DNA from: an uncultured Chryseobacterium sp.
GTDB taxonomy: Bacteria > Bacteroidota > Bacteroidia > Flavobacteriales > Weeksellaceae
Length of the DNA: 64,000 nucleotides
NCBI GenBank assembly: GCA_913778275.1
Contig: CAJYWN010000006.1
Span: forward strand, 1 to 64,000
Direction: 5' to 3'
The stretch's first letter is position 1. Every line of letters begins with the position of its first letter. Shown piece after piece: positions 7,832-15,832 of the stretch. Below the pieces are notes generated by a model that did not search any database, was not told the DNA's origin, and saw only the letters and a program-made list of their open reading frames with translations. Made by a program: the position numbers and the translations under genes.

Positions 7832-10327
7832 TTATTTTTTATTGAATATTTGCCGTACTTTATTTCTAATTGTTATTAACAATGGTTCTTTATAGTTTTT
7901 ATCTTCATCAAAATATCCGTATCCATAGCCATATCCGTACCCATAACCATAGCCATAACCATAGCCTTGTTTGGTATTATAGTCATTATAAACAAGCCCG
8001 AGGTTGCCAGTTTCTGCGTTATGATATTTTTCGGCAATCATTTTAATCATATATTTTTCGGTATATTCGTGGCGGACAACATAAATATTGGCATCAGAAT
8101 ATTTCATTAATTCGAAAGAATCTGCAACCAGGCCGACAGGTGGAGAGTCAATGATAATAAAATCATACATTTTTTTAAGATCTTCAATAAATTTAATATT
8201 TCTTTCGCTCATCAAAAGTTCGGAGGGATTGGGAGGAATCGGCCCTGAAGTAGCCACATCGAGATTAGGAATCCTTGTTTTATTTATGATCTGGCTCATT
8301 TCCACTTCCGCGGTAAGGTAATTTGAAATTCCGTATTTATTATCAATCTTGAAATCTCCGAATATTTTCGGTTTTCTGAGGTCCATCCCCAGAAGGATTG
8401 TTTTTTTGTCACTTAATCCCAGCACGGAAGCCAGATTGATGGAAACGTAAGTTTTGCCTTCGCCGCCAATGGATGATGTAATGAGTATAACTTTACTTCC
8501 GCGCTCGCTTCCCGATAAAAATCTCATGTTGGCCCTGATACCTCTGAATGCCTCTGATACTGAAGATTTAGGCTGATCAAGAACGGTAAGCATTGTTTCA
8601 TTGGTGTTGCTGCCAATCACTCCGAGAAGGGGAATTCTTGTTGCATTCAGCAATTCTTTAATATTTCTGATTTTGGTATCGAGCACTACTCCAATAAGAA
8701 TAAATAATGCCGGAAGTATCAATAACCCACCAATAATCCCTGCTTTTATAACCTTTATATTTGGCCCTATTGCGGGTTGTCCTATATTCTTTGCAGGATC
8801 TATGACGTTGATATCAGATTGGTTTCCGGCTATTTTTAATTGGGTTTCATTCTGCCTGCTGAGCAGGCTGTTGTAGGTAGCTTCAATCATATTATATCCT
8901 CTTTCAGCATCCAGATATCTTCTTTCTTTTTCCGGATATGTATCAAGATCTGAATTTGTTTCCGCTACTTTCTGGCTTATTTTACCAATTTCTCTGAGAT
9001 ACTCTGAATAATAATTCTTTAAAACCAAATTGGAGTTGGTGCGTGCATCATTAATGAGTCTGTTGATCTCGACCATAGGTTCTGAATTTGGTTTATAAAT
9101 GAGGGCCATTTCACGTCGTTTAAGATATAAATCCTTGAGCTCCGAGACAGTTGCTGAAAAAGCACCATCCTGAAAACCCGCTGCCGTGGTGCTGATCATT
9201 TTATCATAATTCTGTGAGGCGAGCGTACGTCTTATCTGATCCAGGGAACTGATCTTGCTTTCGATATCTGCTTTTTTGGATTCAAGCTCTTTAATTTTAT
9301 TGAGGGATTTTTCGTCTCTGTCTTTAATGTCATAGAGCTTTTCAGTGGTTTTCATATAATTCAGAACATAGGCGCTTGAATCCAGCTTTTTCCTTATTTT
9401 ATCAAGATTTTCCTGTAAATATTCATTTGTATTCTTATCGACAATCAGTTTATCGGCCTGGCGTTTTTTTTGGAGCTGACTTACAGATTTGTTGAGGAAA
9501 TTAACGGTACCGTTGAGATTATATCCTTTTTTGGTAATGATCATGATCGTACTGATTTCCTTATCAAAATCTATTGAAATGGTAGATACAATATCTTTTA
9601 CTGCATTATTTACGGTACTTAGTTTTACAATAATATTCTGAAGATTGATTTTTGTTATAACAGGATTTTTCACCAGCCTGAATCTAAGATTAGGGGAAGT
9701 GAACCACTCTCCGATTTCAATGATCCGGTTATTGGGTTTATCATATGGATTAATTGTTGTGAATCCTTCTGTTTCATAGCTGTATAAAGTTTCAGAACTA
9801 CCCTCTTCCGGCAAAACAACTTCAAATCTATTGTTTCCTTTTGGGATAAGCGTAATGGGATATTCCATCTGCTGAAGATGCTTTTTATCCACCTCAAGTA
9901 AAACCGGCACGTCATCTTTGTCTAAGTACGTTGATTTGATCATGCCTTTGGTAGAATAATTGATGTAAAGGCCTAATTCTTTTACCAAAAATTCATTATG
10001 AGTTCTTGATAAAAGCATTTTTTTCAAATAAATTCCATCTTGGTTTCCTCCCTGCCCCCAAATAAAATTAATAGACTGGTTTGGAGTGAAATAACTTGCC
10101 GTATTGTTGGATACGCTTAACGATAAGCTTGAGGCATAAACATTCTGTGCATAATATTTGGTATATGTCCACGAGATACTATAGCCGATGATAAACATCA
10201 GCACAAACCAATACCAGTTATTAAGAATCCTGTAAAAAAAATGAGCAATATCGAACGACGTAAACGAACCGTATTTATTTTCCTGAGAATCAACCTTCTC
10301 TATATTTGTGTCTTTTTCCGGGATCAT
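7832..10327 (-). CDS. Wzc-like polysaccharide tyrosine autokinase (BY-kinase)
   Basis: This 831-residue inner-membrane protein controls polymerisation and export of a surface polysaccharide through a cycle of tyrosine phosphorylation. It has an N-terminal Wzz-type segment with a first membrane helix near residues 35-52, a long periplasmic coiled-coil, and a second helix near 525-550. The cytoplasmic kinase domain follows: Walker A GGEGKT (near 620), Walker A' ILLGMDLRKP, and Walker B FIIIDSPP (near 725). The C-terminal tyrosine cluster is unusual: nine consecutive Gly-Tyr dipeptides at residues 788-805. The wza-like gene ends four bases upstream. Confidence 0.93.
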   Translation of the reverse strand: MIPEKDTNIEKVDSQENKYGSFTSFDIAHFFYRILNNWYWFVLMFIIGYSISWTYTKYYAQNVYASSLSLSVSNNTASYFTPNQSINFIWGQGGNQDGIYLKKMLLSRTHNEFLVKELGLYINYSTKGMIKSTYLDKDDVPVLLEVDKKHLQQMEYPITLIPKGNNRFEVVLPEEGSSETLYSYETEGFTTINPYDKPNNRIIEIGEWFTSPNLRFRLVKNPVITKINLQNIIVKLSTVNNAVKDIVSTISIDFDKEISTIMIITKKGYNLNGTVNFLNKSVSQLQKKRQADKLIVDKNTNEYLQENLDKIRKKLDSSAYVLNYMKTTEKLYDIKDRDEKSLNKIKELESKKADIESKISSLDQIRRTLASQNYDKMISTTAAGFQDGAFSATVSELKDLYLKRREMALIYKPNSEPMVEINRLINDARTNSNLVLKNYYSEYLREIGKISQKVAETNSDLDTYPEKERRYLDAERGYNMIEATYNSLLSRQNETQLKIAGNQSDINVIDPAKNIGQPAIGPNIKVIKAGIIGGLLILPALFILIGVVLDTKIRNIKELLNATRIPLLGVIGSNTNETMLTVLDQPKSSVSEAFRGIRANMRFLSGSERGSKVILITSSIGGEGKTYVSINLASVLGLSDKKTILLGMDLRKPKIFGDFKIDNKYGISNYLTAEVEMSQIINKTRIPNLDVATSGPIPPNPSELLMSERNIKFIEDLKKMYDFIIIDSPPVGLVADSFELMKYSDANIYVVRHEYTEKYMIKMIAEKYHNAETGNLGLVYNDYNTKQGYGYGYGYGYGYGYGYGYFDEDKNYKEPLLITIRNKVRQIFNKK
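7913..7966 (-). repeat. 54-bp hexamer repeat encoding nine Gly-Tyr units
   Basis: Nine GGN-TAY hexanucleotides follow one another in frame inside the kinase gene and are close to identical at the DNA level. Such a tract can gain or lose units by slippage in steps of six bases without breaking the frame, which would change the number of phosphorylatable tyrosines. Confidence 0.85.
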
Positions 10328-10331
10328 ACTA

Positions 10332-11189
10332 TTATAGATTTTTAAGGAGAAGATAGATAGACAGAGCTGTTGTAAAAACCGACACTCCGGTAGTTAATGT
10401 CTGGATAGGATCTTTTCCCAAACCATTCAGACTTTTTGCTCTTGTATTAAGGTATATTTCGTCCCCGTTCTGTACATAATAATAAGGTGAGTTCATTACA
10501 TCTTCACGGGTAAGGTCAATTTTGGCGATTTTGATTCCTTCGGGCAGTTTTCTGTGAATAACGATATTCTTCTTATCGACGGTTCTGTTGAGTCCGCCAT
10601 TCATGGCCAATGCTTCCGTAAGATTAAGTGTATTCTTATGCGCAACTTTTTCTCCGGTAAGCCCTGTTGATTCAATGTCTCCCAGTATATAGTAAGTAAT
10701 CCCGTCCGTATTCAGCCTTACCTCGGACTTTCCTTCCTGGAAGTTTTCATTCACTTTTGTCTGTATTTCCTGGGCCACTTCTTCTATGGTTCTTCCTTCT
10801 GCTTTGATGTAGCCAATACCAAAAACATTAATATCACCATTGGAATCTACCTTTAATCCGTTAAAGTAAAAAACGGAATTTCCTCCACCCCCTCTTGCAG
10901 TAGCCTGATTTAATGTTGAAATATTACCATTGCCTGCCGCATTAGCACCTGAAGTGTTCATTGTGGAATAAAACTGGGCCGCATCTCCTTTCGGTGTTGT
11001 GACAATATTAAGGTTGAGTATATCATTTCTGGTAATTCTGTATAGGGGAATATTGTAGGGAATAAGCCCCTCTTCATTGATCACCAGACTTTCATTCGGC
11101 TGCATATACCGTACGTCCCTTGTTGTAATGCACGACCCCATCAAAAAAGCCAGCATGAGTAAAAATAAATACTTATAGTTCTTCATCAT
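10332..11189 (-). CDS. Wza-like polysaccharide export lipoprotein
   Basis: A 285-residue outer-membrane export protein with a lipoprotein signal (hydrophobic core then LMGSC, Cys at about residue 20). It has the polysaccharide biosynthesis/export region starting YRITRNDILNLNIVTTP and one SLBB-like region around YYILGDIESTGLTGEKVAHK. A C-terminal hydrophobic stretch follows. It is expected to form the outer-membrane part of the channel that meets the Wzc-like kinase encoded four bases downstream. Two ATG codons stand in tandem at the start, so the second (11186) may be used. A Gly/Asn-rich low-complexity insert lies at about residues 75-105. Confidence 0.9.
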   Translation of the reverse strand: MMKNYKYLFLLMLAFLMGSCITTRDVRYMQPNESLVINEEGLIPYNIPLYRITRNDILNLNIVTTPKGDAAQFYSTMNTSGANAAGNGNISTLNQATARGGGGNSVFYFNGLKVDSNGDINVFGIGYIKAEGRTIEEVAQEIQTKVNENFQEGKSEVRLNTDGITYYILGDIESTGLTGEKVAHKNTLNLTEALAMNGGLNRTVDKKNIVIHRKLPEGIKIAKIDLTREDVMNSPYYYVQNGDEIYLNTRAKSLNGLGKDPIQTLTTGVSVFTTALSIYLLLKNL

Positions 11190-11213
11190 ATTGTGAAATT
11201 ATTGTGAAACAGA

Positions 11214-12341
11214 TTAATTTTCGGAATCTTTAATATGTCTGAACGCATAAATAAAATGAGGGATGTATGCGCCCAAAAAGCCAAAAAATATTATAATAAA
11301 CAGTAAGAGATTTACATTGGCATGTCTTAAGCAATAGGCCAAGCCAACTACAAAAAGGTAATACAAGATGATGTATCCCGACGATCTTCTGTGCGTAAGA
11401 TTAAGTTTTAAAAGCCTGTGATGAATATGGTTTTTATCGGCATCAAAAGGGGACTTTTTGTTGAGCAGTCTGATAATGATTACATTCAGGGTATCCACAA
11501 TCGGCAGAATAAGGATGGCAACCGCTACCACTGGAGCAGACTGCAGGTGATATCGGGGAACATCAGGGAGATTTTTATCAATAAAGATATCAATAAAAGA
11601 GATGGAGGTAAATGCCAGTAAAAACCCTAAAAGCATTGATCCCGTATCGCCCATAAAAATTTTACCGGTTTTATAACTGGAAAGATTATAGTACAAGAAA
11701 GCAAGTACAGAACCAATGATGATTACCGATAATACGACCAATGGATAATTGTATGCTCCTAACCGGTAATAACTTACTCCAAAAAGACCGCTGCATATGA
11801 GAGAATACCCCCCAGCAAGACCGTCAATCCCATCAATTAGATTAAAGGCATTGATAAGAATAATAAATGTAATGATACTGAAGATGACACTTACAAAATA
11901 ATTGATTTCGTATATCCCGAAGATCCCGAAGAGATTTCTTATCCTGATATCTGATCCGATGACAACCAGCGATGATACGACAACCTGCGCAACCAGCTTC
12001 TTATAAGCCCTCATTACGACAATATCATCCATAACGCCTACATATAGCAAAATTACAAGTGAGGCGAATAGAAATTTGTAAAGGTCGAAAAGTTCATAGG
12101 CAAAGATCGGTGCACAGATTCCTATTGAATAAAATATGGCAACTCCCCCGAGGTTGGCGATTTTCCGCAAATGGGAGCTTCTTACTCCCGGCTCATCCAT
12201 CAGATTTTTTTTTCTCGAAATCTTAATAATGGTGGGAATGGAAAAAAAAGTAATTAAAAAAGAAAATAAAAAACCAAGTCCTATTTTGATGTAAAATATA
12301 GGAAGACCCGATTGAGCTAGAAATAATTCAAAATTTTTCAT
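11214..12341 (-). CDS. Glycosyl-1-phosphate transferase, WecA/MraY family
   Basis: A 375-residue multipass enzyme that transfers a sugar-1-phosphate from a UDP-sugar to undecaprenyl phosphate, the first membrane step of polysaccharide synthesis. It shows the family Asp-Asp pair (MDDIVVMRAYKK), NAFNLIDGIDGLAGG, the magnesium-binding FMGDTGSMLLG, and the cytoplasmic loop DKNHIHHRLLKL. These features favour WecA-type initiation over MraY. The sugar specificity cannot be read. It lies 24 bases upstream of the wza-like gene and is probably the first gene of the export operon. Confidence 0.9.
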   Translation of the reverse strand: MKNFELFLAQSGLPIFYIKIGLGFLFSFLITFFSIPTIIKISRKKNLMDEPGVRSSHLRKIANLGGVAIFYSIGICAPIFAYELFDLYKFLFASLVILLYVGVMDDIVVMRAYKKLVAQVVVSSLVVIGSDIRIRNLFGIFGIYEINYFVSVIFSIITFIILINAFNLIDGIDGLAGGYSLICSGLFGVSYYRLGAYNYPLVVLSVIIIGSVLAFLYYNLSSYKTGKIFMGDTGSMLLGFLLAFTSISFIDIFIDKNLPDVPRYHLQSAPVVAVAILILPIVDTLNVIIIRLLNKKSPFDADKNHIHHRLLKLNLTHRRSSGYIILYYLFVVGLAYCLRHANVNLLLFIIIFFGFLGAYIPHFIYAFRHIKDSEN

Positions 12342-12432
12342 CTTTTTTCATTTAAAAGCGCTGTCAATTTGTGTTTAAATATTGGGAGATCGTTGTGTAA
12401 GCTTTTCCCGAGACAGCACTTACATTTGTGTT

Positions 12433-13434
12433 TTATATAAATTTTCTTATCAGTTTTTTCTGCCCTGCAAAAAATAAAAGATAGAATATGTTTTTTTTCA
12501 ATGACAAAGATAATAGATAATTCTTACCAAACCGATTAAAATTCAATAAATTTTTAAGTTTAATATCCCTTTTCTTCATAAAATATTCAAGCTTTTCACA
12601 CATTTTATAAAAAACATCATCATTTTTAACAAAAGCGAGATAGGCAATAAAAGAGTATACCCCTTCAAAAATCTGAAAATTCTTAAGTTCTTCCAGTTTA
12701 TCTGAATATTTTGTTGTTTTAAAATATTTTTCCACATCTTCAACCGCTTTCAGGATATCAAGTCCTTTTTCTGTATGGGTTTTGCTGATAGAATCGATTC
12801 TTTCAAAATACTGATAATGGTAATTCTGCGTCTGTGCGATGGTTGTACAAGCAAGCAATAGCTGTGGAATAAACTGGATATCTTCAAAATGAATATTCTT
12901 TTTAAATCTTTTTCCCTTAAAAAGATTTCTTTTAAAAAGTTTATTGCAGGCAAAATAGCTGATATCCGAAAAAACAGAAAAATTACTTTCGAGATCGATT
13001 TTTTCCGGCATATTGGGAACCTGTGTAAGATTTTGTATAATCTTTCCCTTCTGATCTACTTTCCGGATATTACAGATCACCATTTCGGCATGATGTTTTT
13101 CCGCCAGCGCTGTCATTTCTTCGAACATGAAAGGACTTACATAATCATCACTGTCTACAAAGCCGATATACTCTCCTGTTGCCCGGTCAAGCCCGAAGTT
13201 CCGGGCATCGCTGAGCCCACCGTTTTCTTTTTGAAAAGCTGTTATTTTATCTGGGTATCTTTGTGCATAATCCTGGATAATTTCTCCGGAACAGTCTGTA
13301 CTTCCGTCATTCACCACGAGGATTTCGATATTCTCATGAGTCTGGCAGATCAAGGAATCCAGACATTTGGCAAGATATTTTTCAACATTGTAAACCGGAA
13401 CAATTACAGAAACTTTTGAGGGAACATGTTTCAT
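12433..13434 (-). CDS. Family 2 glycosyltransferase
   Basis: This 333-residue protein has an N-terminal GT-A domain: VSVIVPVYNVEKYLAKCLDS (about residues 8-27), the nucleotide-binding VVNDGSTD, and the metal-binding DSDD (about 115-118). The C-terminal part is rich in Phe, Lys and Tyr and has no clear motif. It probably adds one sugar to a lipid-linked surface glycan. The acceptor and donor are unknown. It starts three bases after the stop of the arginase-fold gene, so the two share a transcript although their jobs look unrelated. Confidence 0.88.
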   Translation of the reverse strand: MKHVPSKVSVIVPVYNVEKYLAKCLDSLICQTHENIEILVVNDGSTDCSGEIIQDYAQRYPDKITAFQKENGGLSDARNFGLDRATGEYIGFVDSDDYVSPFMFEEMTALAEKHHAEMVICNIRKVDQKGKIIQNLTQVPNMPEKIDLESNFSVFSDISYFACNKLFKRNLFKGKRFKKNIHFEDIQFIPQLLLACTTIAQTQNYHYQYFERIDSISKTHTEKGLDILKAVEDVEKYFKTTKYSDKLEELKNFQIFEGVYSFIAYLAFVKNDDVFYKMCEKLEYFMKKRDIKLKNLLNFNRFGKNYLLSLSLKKNIFYLLFFAGQKKLIRKFI

Positions 13435-13437
13435 ATA

Positions 13438-14508
13438 TTAAATTTTCGTCAGTCGTGTGTTTAGCCAGCCTTTTTTAGCCTCATCAAAATCCTTCCGGGA
13501 ACAGGGAACGCAGTTTTCTATATTTTCATCTTCCCCGAAATACCAGAGATTACTGAACGTATCCCGTTTGAAAGTATACTGCCGGTCATCAATCAAAACA
13601 TAAAATATTTCATAATGTCTTTCTTTAGGATGAGATTTCTGAATATTGATTCCTTCAATAAGGTACCAGATCATTTGTGCAAGAAGCTGGTGGTTGAGCT
13701 GATTTTCCGAGTAAATGTTATAATTAAAAATCCCAACGGATTTCAGATTTTCACTGAGCCCGATCTCTTTCATATAGGCACAGATCTCCCTTCTGTTCAG
13801 TCCGTTGACCTGCGGATTCATAGAAAAAGGCTCACTAAAGCTTTCAATGGCATCACAATTTACGGTTACCAGGTCTGCTTTTCTAAAAAACGGTTCTGTT
13901 TTCTCAGTGGAATTCATCATTTCAGCAAGACGGATAATGTCAAATTCCACTTCTTTTATGAGTCTTACAGAATCAATTTCATTGAGATGCTTCTGATAGC
14001 CGAGATGATGATAATTTTTTATTGAAAAGTTTTTAGCTCCGAAAATTTTGCTCAGAAAAGTATATTCATTGATTATTTCTCCCTGCTGAAGAGAAATAAT
14101 ATTGCTTATTTGCGTATAATTGATATTCTTTGTATGAAAATTAAGCGCTGAAAAAAGGGAAAACGAAAAGTCGTTGGAACCTCCGATAATTATCGGAATT
14201 GCTCTTTTATAATGACATGCCGAAAGGACTTCCTGTAAGATATAATGAGAATCCTGAACCGATTTTCCGGAAACAAGATCACCGAGATCCACAACAGGAA
14301 TTTCAAAATCAAGCTGCGACAGCTTATAAAACTCTCGTCTGATTCCGGTAAAATCCTGTACCTCGGCATCACCGCCCGCACCTCTGTAATCCGAAACAAA
14401 AAGAAGAACAATGCTGTCTTCTTTAATATCCTTCGTTATGCTGTTTCCGATCTGCCAGCTTTCTGCTTTGAAATTTCTTGGCGAAATAATAAAATCTTCA
14501 AAATCCAT
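13438..14508 (-). CDS. Arginase-fold protein, formimidoylglutamase-like
   Basis: A 356-residue member of the ureohydrolase (arginase/agmatinase/HutG) family. The core strands are recognisable (IPIIIGGSNDFSFSLFSALN and LVTVNCDAIESFSEP), but the residues that normally bind the two manganese ions are changed. The GGxH motif reads GGSND, and the DxDxxDP motif reads NCDAIES. Relatives in flavobacteria are usually annotated as formimidoylglutamase and are often found beside topA, as here. With these substitutions hydrolase activity is doubtful, and a structural or regulatory role is possible. A low-confidence short frame and a divergent gene lie upstream. Confidence 0.75.
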   Translation of the reverse strand: MDFEDFIISPRNFKAESWQIGNSITKDIKEDSIVLLFVSDYRGAGGDAEVQDFTGIRREFYKLSQLDFEIPVVDLGDLVSGKSVQDSHYILQEVLSACHYKRAIPIIIGGSNDFSFSLFSALNFHTKNINYTQISNIISLQQGEIINEYTFLSKIFGAKNFSIKNYHHLGYQKHLNEIDSVRLIKEVEFDIIRLAEMMNSTEKTEPFFRKADLVTVNCDAIESFSEPFSMNPQVNGLNRREICAYMKEIGLSENLKSVGIFNYNIYSENQLNHQLLAQMIWYLIEGINIQKSHPKERHYEIFYVLIDDRQYTFKRDTFSNLWYFGEDENIENCVPCSRKDFDEAKKGWLNTRLTKI

Positions 14509-14555
14509 GATCCCTTTTCAATATTTATATTGAGATCAAAAATATTAAAATTAAA

Positions 14556-14753
14556 TTATTCTTCAGCAAAAAACACGAGCTGTTGTTGCACTTTGTCAAA
14601 GTTTAAATCTTTGACAAAGTTATCCAAATAAAAACTATTTATTTTTGAAAATCTCAAAAACAAAGTACCAGAAGTTTGAAAATCTCCTCCCTGCGTGGCT
14701 CCAAATAAAAATCGCAGCGTTTCTCCGTCTTTATCCAGCGGAAGTCTAATCAT
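14556..14753 (-). CDS. Possible small protein or gene remnant
   Basis: A 65-residue frame beginning MIRLPLDKDGETLRFLFGA and ending FFAEE. I recognise no family. It lies in the 286-base gap between the arginase-fold gene and the divergent 14795 gene. Its composition is protein-like, with alternating hydrophobic and charged residues and no low complexity, but there is no supporting context. It could equally be the remnant of a longer gene. Confidence 0.3.
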   Translation of the reverse strand: MIRLPLDKDGETLRFLFGATQGGDFQTSGTLFLRFSKINSFYLDNFVKDLNFDKVQQQLVFFAEE

Positions 14754-14759
14754 AATTGT

Positions 14760-14767
14760 TATATTTG
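14760..14767 (+). promoter_or_regulatory. -7 box candidate for the 14795 gene
   Basis: TATATTTG matches TAnnTTTG exactly and ends 27 bases before the start codon. No TTG is found at the usual distance upstream. Confidence 0.4.
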
Positions 14768-14794
14768 ATTTATTAATAACATGAATAAACTTTT

Positions 14795-15763
14795 ATGATC
14801 AAGGTGGCCAAACTATTCATTTTTACCATTATATTTTTGGTAGGAACAATAAAAACATTTGCAACAACTTGGGATGAACCGTGGACTGACAAAGTAATCA
14901 AAGAAGCAGATTACTTTGTTTTCGCTGATATCATTTCTTATGATAGAGAAAAAGGAATAAAGATTAAAGTAATAAAACAGCTTGGAGGAGAAAAATTACC
15001 ATTAGAAATTGAGATAACAAACTTTTATTTATTAGATATAACAAGTAGTTCAGGAGGTCATAGACCAGAGTTTCCAGATTTTGAAGGTATTAAACAAAGT
15101 TATTTCTTTATCAAAAAGAACTCAAAAGATAAATTTTGTATTTCAACACCTACATCTGGCTTTGATTATATTGAAGATGATAATGTTCATGCAACTTATC
15201 GACATTCGTATCATCAAGCATCCATTCCAATTGATACTTATGAAATGACGATGACAGCAATTTTTAATAATTATCATCATCTCGATTACGACAGAGTACA
15301 AGTAACCAATTTTATTAATCAAGCTTTATCTAAAAAGCCAGCAGGATTTGGTGACAATGAGATTAGAACATTTTTCCTTCAACATGTCGCAATGGAAACC
15401 ATATTTCATCTGAAAATAGATGGATATTACAATCTGCTTCTGCCATTTTTTAATGACAACTCAAATTTTCACCATAGAGTTTCTGCATCCAGAGCTTTAG
15501 CTGCAAGTAATTATCAAAAAACTATAAAAACTTTAGTAAATAAAATTGCGGCCAACGAAGATGACGATTTTACAACAGTAATTTGTATATGGACTTTAAA
15601 AGAACTAAAGCCAAAAGACATTAAAAAAGATTTACAAAAATTAATTGCAAAAGCTTCAACTAAAGATAATGGATTTGGTGGTAATATTATGGATCCTCGG
15701 GTAGGAACAGATTTTCCAACAGTAAAAAGAGCTTTGGAGGAATTAATAAAGACGTTAGAATAA
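14795..15763 (+). CDS. Exported hypothetical protein with HEAT-like C-terminus
   Basis: This 322-residue protein has a signal peptide (MIKVAKLFIFTIIFLVGTIK, cleavage probably after TFA). A beta-rich N-terminal half contains the segment ADYFVFADIISYDREKGI. The helical second half (about residues 190-320) alternates helix pairs such as HHRVSASRALAASNYQKTIK, in the manner of HEAT repeats. No enzyme motif is visible. It stands alone on the plus strand between minus-strand genes, is more AT-rich in codon choice than topA, and may be a recent or lineage-specific gene. Its function is unknown. Confidence 0.75.
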   Translation: MIKVAKLFIFTIIFLVGTIKTFATTWDEPWTDKVIKEADYFVFADIISYDREKGIKIKVIKQLGGEKLPLEIEITNFYLLDITSSSGGHRPEFPDFEGIKQSYFFIKKNSKDKFCISTPTSGFDYIEDDNVHATYRHSYHQASIPIDTYEMTMTAIFNNYHHLDYDRVQVTNFINQALSKKPAGFGDNEIRTFFLQHVAMETIFHLKIDGYYNLLLPFFNDNSNFHHRVSASRALAASNYQKTIKTLVNKIAANEDDDFTTVICIWTLKELKPKDIKKDLQKLIAKASTKDNGFGGNIMDPRVGTDFPTVKRALEELIKTLE

Positions 15764-15780
15764 TTTCATATTAAAAAAAC

Positions 15781-15812
15781 AATCCCCCCTTTGAATAACT
15801 CAAGAGGGGATT
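15781..15812. terminator. Bidirectional terminator between the 14795 gene and topA
   Basis: AATCCCC pairs with GGGGATT, extended by an inner TTGA/TCAA pair. It lies between two convergent genes and has A/T tracts on both sides, so it can serve both. Confidence 0.65.
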
Positions 15813-15832
15813 AATATTTAATATAAACTATT

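Noticed and set aside
12889..13419. 176-residue frame antisense to the family 2 glycosyltransferase
   Set aside because: Glycosyltransferase motifs are complete on the minus strand; the plus-strand frame has no domain or start context.
7832..13434. Complete capsule locus
   Set aside because: Only initiation, export and kinase genes plus one glycosyltransferase are present; no flippase or further glycosyltransferases lie beside them, so most of the glycan genes must be elsewhere.
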